Origin: Streptomyces sp. TN58
Lineage (GTDB): Bacteria > Actinomycetota > Actinomycetes > Streptomycetales > Streptomycetaceae
Length of the DNA stretch: 64,000 nucleotides
Direction of reading: 5' to 3'
Assembly (NCBI RefSeq): GCF_001941845.1
Contig: NZ_CP018870.1
Location: forward strand, 6,052,001 to 6,116,000
Of this stretch, positions 35,918 through 44,961 are shown piece after piece; within the stretch, counting starts at the first letter, position 1; every line of letters starts with the position of its first letter. A program made the position numbers and the translations under genes. Below the pieces are notes generated by a model. That model had not been told where the DNA came from and searched no databases. It saw only the letters and a program-made list of their open reading frames with translations.

Positions 35918-36091
35918 GGGATCCTCCGGATGGGCGCACGACTGGTACTGGTGCTCTAAGAACGGCTCCGATCCGGGTGCGTCACGGCCGGATCGGAGGC
36001 AAAACGGGAACGAATGTTCTCGTGCCGCTGAGTGGGCTTGGCGCGTCTGGGTCTGTGGCGTTGAAACTCGCTCGAACAGGGCCGTGTCACC

Positions 36092-36112
36092 CGGGCGGAG
36101 GATTGCCGCCCG
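36092..36112 (-). terminator. Hairpin after the TPR gene
   Basis: CGGGCGG and CCGCCCG form a perfect 7-bp stem with a 7-base loop, 37 bases beyond the stop codon of the gene at 36149. It probably separates the lanthipeptide operon from the ABC-exporter operon. Confidence 0.55.
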
Positions 36113-36148
36113 AGTGCGTACGCCGGACCGGTCGGACACCTGGGCGAC

Positions 36149-37249
36149 TCAGGGGACCGACAGGCTGTCCCTGATCACGCGGTCGCTTCGATGCAATGCC
36201 TTGTCCAATGCACTACGCAGGCGCGCGGGCAAGGCGCCGGAGCCCAGAGCACAGGCTGCGACGAGGTCGAGGCAGTCCTGGAGCTGTCTCGGGGCGGCGA
36301 GCCCGGTGAACAGCGAGTCGTCCAGGACCTCGCGGGCGGCGAAGCCGTCACGTGTACCGACGATGCCCCGGTGCAACTCGTTCGTGATGCGGTACGCGGC
36401 CCGGCTCGCCGGGGTGGCGATGGTGTCCAGGGCTGTGAGGCGCAGGCGGGTTGCGAAGACCGTCATGCCCTGTTCGGCGGGGACGGCGCGGAGCGCGGCT
36501 TCGAGTTTGTTCTCCTGGCTGTGGTTCAAGTCCGTGCTGGCGCGGAGGCATAGCGCGTGGAGGCAGGCGGTGACGGCGTGCTCCCACGGTTCGCCGGCGG
36601 CGGTGTCGGCGATGACTTCAGCGGCGTGCTCGGTGTCGCCGCTGGTGAGTGCCGCGACGACTGCGATCTGTCGGCCGTCGAACATCCGCTTGCCGATGCC
36701 TTGGTGTTCGCGGGTGTGCGCGAGGGCTTCGGCCCACCGGCCACTTCCGGTGAGGGTGCGGGAGCCGTCGGCGAGGAGGACCCGCCATAGCCAGGCGCGT
36801 ACTTCGCGCCGGTCGTCTTCGGACTGGACCAGGTCGGCGGGGATGTGTGCGTCGTCGAATCGGTCGGCGGTGCCGTTCGTGACGGCGTCGAAGAGGCGCA
36901 GAAGACGGTTGCGACCGTCGTCGGGGTGGCCGGCGCGGATCTGCAGGCGGGCCAGGTTGACGACGGGCTCGAGGGCCCGGATCGCGGCCGTGGCGGGGAG
37001 TGGGGTGGCGTGCAGGTAGGCGGCGGCGTGCTGGTGGCACAGCTGGCGGGCGAGGTCGGGCAGTCCGACGTCGCTGGCGATCAGGGCTGCCTGGTTGTAG
37101 ACGGCCGAGGCGAGCCCCTGGTCCGTGCGGGAGGCGGCGGTCTCGGAGAGCGTCGCGAGGGCCTGGACGCGGTCGGGGAGGGGAAGGCAGGCGGGCCGGA
37201 ACCGTGAGACGAGGGGGAAGCGTCGGGCTAACTGGCCATGCGGGTCCAT
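36149..37249 (-). CDS. TPR-like helical protein, probable regulator
   Basis: A 366-residue, almost wholly helical protein. ATG 37249 has GGAG 7 bases upstream. Repeated motifs such as GLASAVYNQAALIASDVGLPDLA, NLARLQIRAGHPDDGRNRLL and WAEALAHTREHQGIGKRM look like tetratricopeptide helices; no HTH is seen at the N-terminus. Similar proteins sit beside actinobacterial lanthipeptide and regulator genes. It follows the SpaB_C-PIMT gene by 85 bases in the same direction and is probably part of that operon. Confidence 0.75.
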   Translation of the reverse strand: MDPHGQLARRFPLVSRFRPACLPLPDRVQALATLSETAASRTDQGLASAVYNQAALIASDVGLPDLARQLCHQHAAAYLHATPLPATAAIRALEPVVNLARLQIRAGHPDDGRNRLLRLFDAVTNGTADRFDDAHIPADLVQSEDDRREVRAWLWRVLLADGSRTLTGSGRWAEALAHTREHQGIGKRMFDGRQIAVVAALTSGDTEHAAEVIADTAAGEPWEHAVTACLHALCLRASTDLNHSQENKLEAALRAVPAEQGMTVFATRLRLTALDTIATPASRAAYRITNELHRGIVGTRDGFAAREVLDDSLFTGLAAPRQLQDCLDLVAACALGSGALPARLRSALDKALHRSDRVIRDSLSVP

Positions 37250-37334
37250 GAAGTTCTCCGGGGGGTCAGCCCGACGTGTGGTGCCCGCTGCCGGAGATGG
37301 GGGCGGCGGGCACCGCACGGTCAGGGGAGTACGG

Positions 37335-39386
37335 TCAGTTGAAGTCGATGACGATCCGGTTCAGGGGCGTGTCGACGGTGAACTGGCCGGGACGTTCCTC
37401 GGGAACCGGCGCCTGGAGGGACTGGAGCTCGAAGCCGGCCTCGCGGCTGCGGTACGTGTGGTCCCAGGTACGGATCGCCTCAGCGACCTTGGCGGCGAGT
37501 TCGTCGCTGCCGGGGCCGTGGCCGATGACGCCGAACTCCCAGAGCTTGCCGCCCTCGGGGGTGGTCTGGTCGGAGAGGCGTCGGGCGAGGTAGGTCAGGG
37601 CGCCCTTGTCGGTGACCGCGGTCGAGGAGGGGTAGGGGTCCTCGGTGAGGGTGGTGCCCTTCGCGGCGGCCGGGAACAGCATCCGGATCAGGCCGGAGTC
37701 GAAGGAGCAGCTGATGAAGAGCTCCATCCACTCGGGCGATTCCATGGCACGGACCGTCATCCCGGTCCACTCTTCGACCCGCGGTTCTTCGAGTACGCGG
37801 GCCAGCGCCTCGGCGTCGAGGGCTGTTCCGGCCGGCGCCTGCAGTCGTACGGTCCCGTCCGTGACGAGGGGGATGATCCGCCGGTCGTCGTCTGCGATGC
37901 CGCGGCGCAGGGGCATGAAGGTGTTCATCTCGCTGCCGAGGGAGACCCAGCGGCCGTCTCGGCGTTCGTAGACGATGGAGCGGGAGACGCTGCCCTTGAT
38001 GCGCTGGGGAACGACGAGCCGCCCGCCGGGGGCGAGCTGGTCGAGCCAGGCGTGCGGGATGCCGTGGGCGCCGACGGTTGCGATGATCCGGTGGTACGGC
38101 GCCCCGTCGGCGTAGCCGACGGCTCCGTCGCGGGTCAGGGCTTCGACGTTCGTGTATCCGGCGGCGGCCAGGTGGGCGCGGGCGCGCTCGACGAGGTCGT
38201 CGTCGACGTCGATGGTGGTGACGTGACCGGTGTCGCCGACGAGGTGGGCGAGGAGGGCGGCGTTGTAGCCGGTGCCGGCGCCGAGTTCGAGGATGTGCTC
38301 GCCGGGCTGGGCGTCGAGCTGGTCGAGCATGAGGGCGACCACGGCGGGCTGGGAGGCGCAGGAGATGGACGTGCCGTCGGTGTCGTACTTCACGTGGACC
38401 GGCTGGTTGGCGTAGGCCGCCTGGAGCGAGGCGTCGGGTACGAACAGGTGCCGGGGGACGGTGCGCAGTGCGGCCTCGGCGGCCGGGTTGGTGGCGTGTC
38501 CTTCCTGGCGGATCTGGTCGACGAGGGCATTGCGGAGCTGTTCCGCGGTCGGGTCGGGGGTGGTGAGCGTGTCGGTGCTCACCGATCGGGTGCCGTCGGG
38601 GGTGGTTGCGGGGGTGTCACTCGTTCCCATGATGGCCTTTCGGGCGAGGTTGGACAGGGCGCTTTGGTCCTCCGGGGGGAGGCCGGCCCGGTTGAAGTGG
38701 AAGATCACGTGGTGGGCGAGGACGGCCCTCAGTCCCCGGCGCAGGCGGCCTTGGTGGTGGAGGACGGCGAGGGCGGTCCCGGCCCGTGCGAAGGCGCGGA
38801 CCCAGTCGGCGTGGCCGTGGAGCGGGCCGTCCTCCCGGCACAGGGTGCGGGCGTCGACGGTCAGCAGGGAGTGCATGGCCGCCTCCAGCTCGGAGGCGAG
38901 GATCGGCGGGGACGGGCGTTCGGCGGCGACCTTGTCCCAGACATCGCCCTGCTCGTACCAGTCGAGTCCGGCGGCGCGCATCATCGCGCTGACGAGGAGT
39001 ACGGCAGTCTCGCGGCGGCCGAGGTGCCCGGTCTGGACGGGGTAGGTCAGCAGGTGGCGGCTGTCAGCGTGGAACAGCTCGTGAGCCGCCTCCACAGCCT
39101 CGGCCCCGCCGAAGGCCAAGGTCTCCGGCTCGTAGATGGCGGGAATCCACTGCCCCACCTGGTCGTCCCGGACAAGCCCGCTGAGCGCGTCCCACAAGGT
39201 GGGGGTCTCGTCGCCGACGGTACGCACGCGCAGCTTCCACGGCTGCTTGTTCATGAACCACCAGGCGGAGATCTCTCCCCTCTCCTCGGCCGCGAACAGG
39301 GCGGGGCCGAGCGTCCGGGAGATCACCTGCTGCGCGGTAGCGCGGTCCGGAAAGGTGACGTTGATCTGGTGCCAGGTGCCCTGCAT
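37335..39386 (-). CDS. SpaB_C - PIMT fusion, FxLD-system peptide methyltransferase
   Basis: A 683-residue two-domain enzyme. Residues 1-250: thiopeptide-type bacteriocin biosynthesis (SpaB_C) domain, as at the LanB C-terminus (TWHQINVTFPDRATAQQVIS, WWFMNKQPWKLRVR). Residues 280-500: PIMT domain with VPRHLFVPDASLQAAYANQP and motif I ILELGAGTGYNAALL (365-379); the C-terminal 180 residues (TPEGGKLWEFGVIGHGPG) are as in TIGR04364-type FxLD methyltransferases. Known relatives methylate an Asp of a lanthipeptide so that it cyclises to aspartimide and opens to isoAsp. It lies directly after lanC. Confidence 0.92.
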   Translation of the reverse strand: MQGTWHQINVTFPDRATAQQVISRTLGPALFAAEERGEISAWWFMNKQPWKLRVRTVGDETPTLWDALSGLVRDDQVGQWIPAIYEPETLAFGGAEAVEAAHELFHADSRHLLTYPVQTGHLGRRETAVLLVSAMMRAAGLDWYEQGDVWDKVAAERPSPPILASELEAAMHSLLTVDARTLCREDGPLHGHADWVRAFARAGTALAVLHHQGRLRRGLRAVLAHHVIFHFNRAGLPPEDQSALSNLARKAIMGTSDTPATTPDGTRSVSTDTLTTPDPTAEQLRNALVDQIRQEGHATNPAAEAALRTVPRHLFVPDASLQAAYANQPVHVKYDTDGTSISCASQPAVVALMLDQLDAQPGEHILELGAGTGYNAALLAHLVGDTGHVTTIDVDDDLVERARAHLAAAGYTNVEALTRDGAVGYADGAPYHRIIATVGAHGIPHAWLDQLAPGGRLVVPQRIKGSVSRSIVYERRDGRWVSLGSEMNTFMPLRRGIADDDRRIIPLVTDGTVRLQAPAGTALDAEALARVLEEPRVEEWTGMTVRAMESPEWMELFISCSFDSGLIRMLFPAAAKGTTLTEDPYPSSTAVTDKGALTYLARRLSDQTTPEGGKLWEFGVIGHGPGSDELAAKVAEAIRTWDHTYRSREAGFELQSLQAPVPEERPGQFTVDTPLNRIVIDFN

Positions 39387-39443
39387 CGGTGAGGTTCCTT
39401 CAAGTGGATAGGCAGCGTTGGTGGGTCGTGTGCGCGTGCTGGT

Positions 39444-40709
39444 TCAGGCGACGAGCAGGCAGGTGTCCCAAGCTGTCTGTGTCGGTGCGCCGCTGGGGTT
39501 CAGGAGGGCCAGGGCGATTCCCGCCGCGCCGTCGAGGAGCCCCGGGCCGGGTTCCTGCGGGTGCAGAAGGCTGGCGGCGACGGTGGCGGGGTCGCTGCCA
39601 GGGGGGCACACGGCGGACAGGAGCGCGGGGAGGACTGCCCGGAGCTGACCGGCGGTGGCTGGCAGGGCGTCCGAGGCGGCCCGGGCGGCGATGTGCGCGA
39701 GACCGGCGAATCCGTGGCACAAGCCGTTGTCGGTGGTCTTGCGGAGCTGCACGGGGTCGGTCAGTGCGGCCAGCAGGCTCTGCTCGGCGGCCAGTTGTCG
39801 TCTCCGGTCTCCAAGGGCGATGGCGGCGAGCTGCTGGGCGCGGGCGAGGCCGGCGGTGCCGTAGCACCAGGACGGCCGCTGCGGCCCCACGGGCATGTGG
39901 CCCGCTCGCAGGGCTGGAAGGGATACCCAGTACGGCCAGGCCGGTCCCCGGTTGGTGTCGGTCTCCCAGCGGTCCAGCCAGCGAAGGATGCTGCTGATGG
40001 CTTCCCGATGGCCGCTGGCCATGGTCCCGCGGTGCGCGGCGAGCGCGAGTAGGGCAAGGACGCCTCCGATGCCGTGGGCGAGGCCGGTGTTGGCGTGCCC
40101 GTCGGGGTAGCGGTCGTCGGGCCGGCCGGAGGGTCCGGAGGCGGTCCACCATCCGGGCACGGTCTCGCCCCGGTGGGTGAGCGGCTCAGTCAGCTGGATC
40201 AGGTAGTCGAGGACGGCGCGGACGGTGTCGCTGTCGGGGCGCCGGCGAAGGAGGTAGGCGCCGTATCCGGTGAGACCGCGGATCGCGTCGAACTCAGCGA
40301 GCGCCGGGAGTTCTCCGGCCTCGATGCGCTGCTCGGCCACGGCCAGGCGGCGGCGCGCGTCACTGGTCACCTGCCGGTCCAGGGCATCCAGTGCGGAGCC
40401 GTACGCTCCCGGGAGGCGTTCGGCCGCGCAGGCGAGGGTGTGGACGAATGCCGGGGCACCGTAGAAGGCGTGGCTGTCGGCCCCGCTGGTCAGCGGCTCG
40501 GCTGCCGCGGCGGAGAGCCAGGCGTGCGCGCGGTCCCACGGTGCGAGGCCGGCGGCGGCGAGCTCGATGTGCAGCAGCGCGATACCGGGAACGCCGTGCC
40601 CGAGGGACTGCCGGCGCCAGTCAGAGGCGGCCTGCGAGCCGAGAACGGCCACCGGGTCGGCGAGCCGGTCGGCGATCTCCCGGGCGAAGCCGAGGGCAGG
40701 GTGGGGCAT
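39444..40709 (-). CDS. Lanthionine cyclase LanC
   Basis: A 421-residue LanC starting at ATG 40709, which shares one base with the LanB stop (TGATG). The catalytic and zinc residues are present: TGLAHGIGG (active-site His, about 213), PSWCYGTAG (zinc Cys, about 282) and LCHGFAGLAH (zinc Cys-His, about 330). It adds Cys thiols to dehydroalanine/dehydrobutyrine to form (methyl)lanthionine rings. It is an intact partner of the upstream dehydratase. Confidence 0.95.
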   Translation of the reverse strand: MPHPALGFAREIADRLADPVAVLGSQAASDWRRQSLGHGVPGIALLHIELAAAGLAPWDRAHAWLSAAAAEPLTSGADSHAFYGAPAFVHTLACAAERLPGAYGSALDALDRQVTSDARRRLAVAEQRIEAGELPALAEFDAIRGLTGYGAYLLRRRPDSDTVRAVLDYLIQLTEPLTHRGETVPGWWTASGPSGRPDDRYPDGHANTGLAHGIGGVLALLALAAHRGTMASGHREAISSILRWLDRWETDTNRGPAWPYWVSLPALRAGHMPVGPQRPSWCYGTAGLARAQQLAAIALGDRRRQLAAEQSLLAALTDPVQLRKTTDNGLCHGFAGLAHIAARAASDALPATAGQLRAVLPALLSAVCPPGSDPATVAASLLHPQEPGPGLLDGAAGIALALLNPSGAPTQTAWDTCLLVA

Positions 40710-43700
40710 CAGCGGGACCTCCTGGCGGTCCAGGCGAGGGCGGCGGCCCGCGCGAGGTAGAGGCAGACGGCTTCCTCGGGGAAGTCCACGGCGACGGCGC
40801 GGACGAAGTGGACGTGGAGCAGGGAGGTCAGCACGTCGTCTGCGTCGATGCCCCGGGTGTCCGGTCCGGGGAAGTGGTCCCGGTAGCGGGCCAGGGCCTC
40901 GCCGCGGTCGCTCCAGGCATGGAGGATCGTCTCGCCGCCAGCGACGGACCGCAGGGCTGCCCAGTCGCCGTCGGGGTTGGCGAGAGCGACGGCCTCAGCG
41001 AACTCCGGGCGGACCACCCGTGCCGGAGGCGCCGCGGGGATGTGGTGGATCAGCCACGCCATCGCCTTCGCCGTACTGCCCAGGTAGGCGGCGGCGATGG
41101 CCACGCTGTGCGCGGCGACCAGTGCCCGCCGGGACGGCCGGCCTGTGCAGGTGAGCTGTGCGAGGACGGCGCGGGAGTCGGCTCGGAAGACTTCCTCGGC
41201 CCCAGACCACGCCAACCCTTCTCCCCACCGGCCCATCTCCGGATAGGAGGTGCCGTAACGCAGGTCCGACACCAGTCCAACGCGCCGGAGTTCGTCCGCC
41301 CACGTGCTCACGGTGCTCGCCGTGGCGGCGAAGGCTTCCGGGGTGGGCAGGGCGAACCGGAGCCGCAGGTGCTGGTGGGGGTCGCGGAACCGAACGAACC
41401 ACCAGGGAGGCCCGCCGAGCCGGTCCAGGAGGTCCGGCAGGTGCTCCGCGAGCAGGACGTCCTGGCGGCGGATGTCCCCGTACACGCTGGCCAGGAGCAC
41501 CGGCGAGACGGCGGGAGAGGAAACCAGGTCCCTCCGAATGGTGCGAGCAGACGTGGGCTGAGGCAGGCGAGGCCAGGCCGGAGGGCGGCTGGCCTTGAGC
41601 GGCACAACGACCTCGTGGGCCCGCCCGCCGCACCATCCCAGATCGGCCGGGCCCGGAGCCTCGGCGACCGTGATCGCACCGGCGCGGTCCAGTTCTTCAC
41701 GTAGCAGTGCTCTGTGGGCGGGGACGGTGAGGTCGAGGGGAAGGAGGCGGTCGCCTTCGCCGACGTTCACCGTCAGGGGTAGCTTGCGGGCCTCGCGCCA
41801 GGTGCCGAACGCACCGTCCCATTCCTCCCACGGCCGGTCGGCCACAGGCAGCTCTCCGGCTTCCAGCCGCCAGCGGGCCGGCGCCAGGATGATGCGGCCG
41901 GTGCGCAGGCGGGGAAGGTAGGGAAGGCGGGCGGCGGCCCCCCAGTCGAACGTGGTGACCTGCGCGCACTGGGCGCGGCCCAGCTCGGTGAGGAACCTGG
42001 CCAGCGGCGGGGTGTGGGTGTCCAGGTTCAGGGCGTGCATCCCCACCGCCTCCACACGCTCGCCGAAGGCGGGGGCAGCGAGGTACATCCGGCGCCCGTC
42101 GCAGCCCACGGCCAAATCATCGACGGTCAGCACGTCCCCACCAGGAGGCCGGTGCTCGGCAAGGCTGATCACGGTAGGCAGCACGCGCGGTGTCCGGGTG
42201 ACGTGCGCGCTTTCCGGCAGCAGCGGCGGGAACGACAGCTGCATGGCGACCGTATCCGGATCGGAAGCCGGAAGGACCGCAAGCTCCTTGACCAGGGCCT
42301 GCCGCTGCCCGGAGTCGAGAACGGAGAGGAACCGGCCCGTGCCGACCCCCACGCCCCGGGACACGGTGACCACTTCGAGGCGGAAGCGGCCTTGGTCCAG
42401 TGCTGCGGTGTCGGATGCGCGGAGCCGGAATCCGAGCTCAAGGTGGGGCGGGAGGCGTAGCGGTTCGCTGCCCATGGTCAGGGCGTCGATCGTGGCCTCG
42501 TCGAGGACGACCTCGCGGCGGCCGTCCAGGGCAGCTTGCTGTGCCAGCCGCAGCAGCACCTGGTCGCGGCCCGTCAGCTGCGGCTTGTGGTCCGCAGGTC
42601 CCGCGCCCGCGTATCCGTCGGGGTAGCCGATGCCGCTGTCCGCGACCACGTCGAGCACCGGAACCATGGAGCCGATCCCGAACCGCTCGTAGAACCGCAT
42701 GTGGTACGCCTTCCAGGCTGCGGTCCCGAACGGTGCCGAGCACACGCGGGCCAGCAACAGGGCGGCACGCTCGGCCTCCTGTGCGACCGCCTCCGGCAGT
42801 ACCAGGGTCCCGTCCAGGCGCAGGTCGACGGCCACCGGGTCCCGGCGCAGCCGGGGAGCCACGGAGCGCATCAGGGCACGGGCGCCCTCGTGCCCGCTGG
42901 TGTGCTGGAGTGCAGCGTAAGCGGCCTGCAGAGCGGCGAGAGTCTCCGATACCCCAACGACCTCGTCGGCACCGATGGCGTCGAGCTGGGCCAGCAGGTA
43001 GCCGAGCGCATCGGTCTCCGTGCTCGGAGCGTGCAAGGCGCTGATCAAGACGCCCACCCGCACCAGCTCCTGCACGAACCCGGTGACCGCGCTCTGCCCT
43101 GTCGACGGGAACTCGGCCAAGACCTTCGCCACGAGATCGGCGACCGGGACGGGCGCCTGTGCGGCGGCGAGGACGGCAGACACAGCGCCGGTCATCCGGA
43201 CGGAGGCCTCGACCGCGCGCTGGCGGGCGGCACCGGTGCCCGTCCGGTACGGGACGACGAGACGATCGCCGCGCTCGGTGAGCGTTGTATTCACGACCAC
43301 CGGAATCCGCTGCAGCAGCTCGGCGTCGGCCTCCAGCCGGGCGATCATCTCCGCCATCCATTCCGCGGACGCACAGGCCACCGGCACGTGCTCGCGCCCC
43401 CAGTCGGCACGGGCCGAGCCCCCAAAGCCGACATTAGTGACGCCGGCGAAGTACCCGAAGGGAGTGGGGCGACCGTGTGCTCGCAGCACGTACCGGGCCA
43501 CCGAGACTGCAGCCCTACGCACATCACGGTGTGGGGGGCTTTCGGCTGCCAAAAGGTCGTCGACTTCCCTGCCGAGCGCCGGGCTGGCGTGCCACAACGC
43601 CCTTCCGGTGTCCGTGGCGCGGATTGCGCGCAGCCAGGGAAGCTGCCCGGTCAAGTCCCCGGGGGTCCGGTCGGCCAGGTCGGGCCAGGGCAGCAGCGGA

Positions 43701-43765
43701 GGAGTGGGGGACGCCACCGCGCGCACGAGCGCCGTGCGGCCGGACCGAAACGCGGGTTTTGTCAC
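40709..43765 (-). CDS. Class I lanthipeptide dehydratase LanB
   Basis: A 1018-residue full-length LanB that glutamylates Ser/Thr using Glu-tRNA and then eliminates. GTG 43765 is chosen because GGAGG lies 5 bases upstream; ATG 43777 has no RBS. The N-terminal Lant_dehydr_N domain includes RYVLRAHGRPTPFGYFAGV and WKAYHMRFYERFGIGSMVPV; the C-terminal 280 residues are the SpaB_C elimination domain (LASVYGDIRRQDVLLAEHLP, PPWWFVRFRDPHQHLRLRF). A second SpaB_C copy sits in the methyltransferase. It follows the precursor gene after a hairpin. Confidence 0.95.
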   Translation of the reverse strand: MTKPAFRSGRTALVRAVASPTPPLLPWPDLADRTPGDLTGQLPWLRAIRATDTGRALWHASPALGREVDDLLAAESPPHRDVRRAAVSVARYVLRAHGRPTPFGYFAGVTNVGFGGSARADWGREHVPVACASAEWMAEMIARLEADAELLQRIPVVVNTTLTERGDRLVVPYRTGTGAARQRAVEASVRMTGAVSAVLAAAQAPVPVADLVAKVLAEFPSTGQSAVTGFVQELVRVGVLISALHAPSTETDALGYLLAQLDAIGADEVVGVSETLAALQAAYAALQHTSGHEGARALMRSVAPRLRRDPVAVDLRLDGTLVLPEAVAQEAERAALLLARVCSAPFGTAAWKAYHMRFYERFGIGSMVPVLDVVADSGIGYPDGYAGAGPADHKPQLTGRDQVLLRLAQQAALDGRREVVLDEATIDALTMGSEPLRLPPHLELGFRLRASDTAALDQGRFRLEVVTVSRGVGVGTGRFLSVLDSGQRQALVKELAVLPASDPDTVAMQLSFPPLLPESAHVTRTPRVLPTVISLAEHRPPGGDVLTVDDLAVGCDGRRMYLAAPAFGERVEAVGMHALNLDTHTPPLARFLTELGRAQCAQVTTFDWGAAARLPYLPRLRTGRIILAPARWRLEAGELPVADRPWEEWDGAFGTWREARKLPLTVNVGEGDRLLPLDLTVPAHRALLREELDRAGAITVAEAPGPADLGWCGGRAHEVVVPLKASRPPAWPRLPQPTSARTIRRDLVSSPAVSPVLLASVYGDIRRQDVLLAEHLPDLLDRLGGPPWWFVRFRDPHQHLRLRFALPTPEAFAATASTVSTWADELRRVGLVSDLRYGTSYPEMGRWGEGLAWSGAEEVFRADSRAVLAQLTCTGRPSRRALVAAHSVAIAAAYLGSTAKAMAWLIHHIPAAPPARVVRPEFAEAVALANPDGDWAALRSVAGGETILHAWSDRGEALARYRDHFPGPDTRGIDADDVLTSLLHVHFVRAVAVDFPEEAVCLYLARAAALAWTARRSR

Positions 43766-43803
43766 CTGAACCTCCATGAAGGATGAATGGAACGGACGGG
43801 CCC

Positions 43804-43834
43804 GTGCCGCCCCGCCAATTGGGCGGGGCGGCAC
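43804..43834 (-). terminator. Attenuating hairpin between lanA and lanB
   Basis: GTGCCGCCCCGCC pairs with GGCGGGGCGGCAC: a perfect 13-bp stem with loop AATTG. It sits just after the precursor stop and before the dehydratase, a usual place for partial termination that makes more precursor than enzyme. Confidence 0.8.
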
Positions 43835-43856
43835 CGGCAGGGTGGAGCGAGTGGGG

Positions 43857-44030
43857 TCAGTGGACGCCGGTGGTGCACGCGCCGCAGGTCGAGCCGCAGT
43901 TGTCGTCAGTCAGGGTCTTCAGCGCGCCCGCGTCGCCGACCTCCAGCAGCTCCACGTCCAGGTGGAACGGTTCCTTGACGGTGGCCTTGGGCTGGGCCTG
44001 GGTCATGCCCGCGTTGGGATTGGTGGCCAT
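43857..44030 (-). CDS. FxLD-type lanthipeptide precursor
   Basis: A 57-residue peptide starting at ATG 44030 with AGGAG 5 bases upstream; it is too short for a simple ORF cutoff. The leader carries EPFHLDVELLEVGDAG, where FHLD (22-25) is the FxLD motif contacted by class I dehydratases. The core TDDNCGSTCGACTTGVH has Cys45, Cys49 and Cys52, with Ser47 and Thr39/41/48/53/54 as dehydration sites. Asp42-Asp43-Asn44 before the first Cys are candidates for the PIMT-type methyltransferase. It is followed by a hairpin and then LanB. Exact ring pattern is unknown. Confidence 0.92.
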   Translation of the reverse strand: MATNPNAGMTQAQPKATVKEPFHLDVELLEVGDAGALKTLTDDNCGSTCGACTTGVH

Positions 44031-44165
44031 TGCAACTCCTCTTATCGATGCGGTGTGTTCGGTGTGTTGCCGGCCAGGGACACGTGCCTGATGGCGTGCT
44101 TCCTGGCCTCCCTCCTCGGAAGGTCCGGAGAGGGAAGTCGTGGGCCGCGAGGGCAGTGGCAGGTG

Positions 44166-44369
44166 TCAGTCCCTGTTCCTGGGAGGCGCCGAGCCGTGCG
44201 GGGTACGCCCGGAACCGGTGCGGTCTTCGCGTAGCCGGGCGCGGGAGAGCATTTGCCGGACGGCGTAGCGGAGGTACGCCTTTGCTAGCCGGTCTGCGAC
44301 GGGCCCCACCAGCGGCACGGCGGTCAGCCGGTGCAGCAGCAGGAGCCTGCGGCGCTGCACCGCCCTCAC
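44166..44369 (-). CDS. Small basic hydrophobic protein
   Basis: A 67-residue frame, GTG 44369, overlapping the previous stop (GTGA). It has one amphipathic or membrane-associating stretch (RRLLLLHRLTAVPLVGPVAD) and many Arg residues towards the end. It lies 135 bases before the precursor gene. No family is recognised; it could be an immunity or accessory peptide, or simply a coupled reading frame. Confidence 0.5.
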   Translation of the reverse strand: MRAVQRRRLLLLHRLTAVPLVGPVADRLAKAYLRYAVRQMLSRARLREDRTGSGRTPHGSAPPRNRD

Positions 44370-44506
44370 CGCAGCACTCCCATGTTCGGCGGCGGTGTCG
44401 TCCCCGTTACGCCGGCACGTGCTTCGGCCCGGGCGGACGACCCACAGCCGCTGCCGTGCTCGCCCTGGCGGTGCCCGGGCGGCAGCAGTGACAGCGCGGC
44501 CTTCAC
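44366..44506 (-). CDS. Tiny coupled ORF after the GntR gene
   Basis: A 46-residue frame, GTG 44506, overlapping the GntR stop by GTGA and the next start by GTGA. Sequence includes LPPGHRQGEHGSGCGSS. Nothing recognised. Only the coupling on both sides supports it as real. Confidence 0.4.
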   Translation of the reverse strand: MKAALSLLPPGHRQGEHGSGCGSSARAEARAGVTGTTPPPNMGVLR

Positions 44507-44961
44507 GCGACCGCCTCCATGGATTCCACAGGCACGTAGTGGCCCGGACCGTAGGCGCCGTTTTCGTCGAAGCGCAGGGTCTTCTCCGCCACGAGGAACC
44601 GCAACGCACGCTGGACGTGGTGGGGGCGCAGTCTGAACTCCTCGCCCAGCAGCCCTGTCGGCAGAGCCTGGCCGGGCAGGTAGTAGCCGGCGCGTATCCG
44701 GTCCCGGACGGCGCCATGGAGCGCGCGGTCGCGGGGGTGCGGTTCGTGCGGGCGGAGGCGGACCGGAAAGCTCCCGGTGTGCAGCGAGATCTCCCCCAGG
44801 GTGTCCAGCCGCTGTAGTGCCCGGTGTACGTGCGTCTTCGGGAGTCTGAGTACCCGGGCCAGCTGCTCGGTGCTGGGAACGGATGTCCCTGGCGGGTGCG
44901 CGATGCTGATCTGCCGGCGTACGAGGAAAAGGGCGCGATCCAGGGGATTCCAGTTGCTCAT
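44503..44961 (-). CDS. GntR-like winged-helix regulator
   Basis: A 152-residue protein beginning ATG 44961, coupled by ATGA to the gene upstream. Two winged-helix segments are visible: VPSTEQLARVLRLPKTHVHR (about 29-48) and GLLGEEFRLRPHHVQRAL (about 105-122), like a tandem of GntR DNA-binding domains without an effector domain. It is likely the local regulator of the lanthipeptide genes that follow it. Confidence 0.75.
   Translation of the reverse strand: MSNWNPLDRALFLVRRQISIAHPPGTSVPSTEQLARVLRLPKTHVHRALQRLDTLGEISLHTGSFPVRLRPHEPHPRDRALHGAVRDRIRAGYYLPGQALPTGLLGEEFRLRPHHVQRALRFLVAEKTLRFDENGAYGPGHYVPVESMEAVA

Noticed and set aside
37125..39392. 755-codon plus-strand ORF
   Set aside because: It is antisense to the SpaB_C-PIMT gene; low-complexity Gly/Val/Asp-rich translation typical of GC-rich shadow frames, no motifs.
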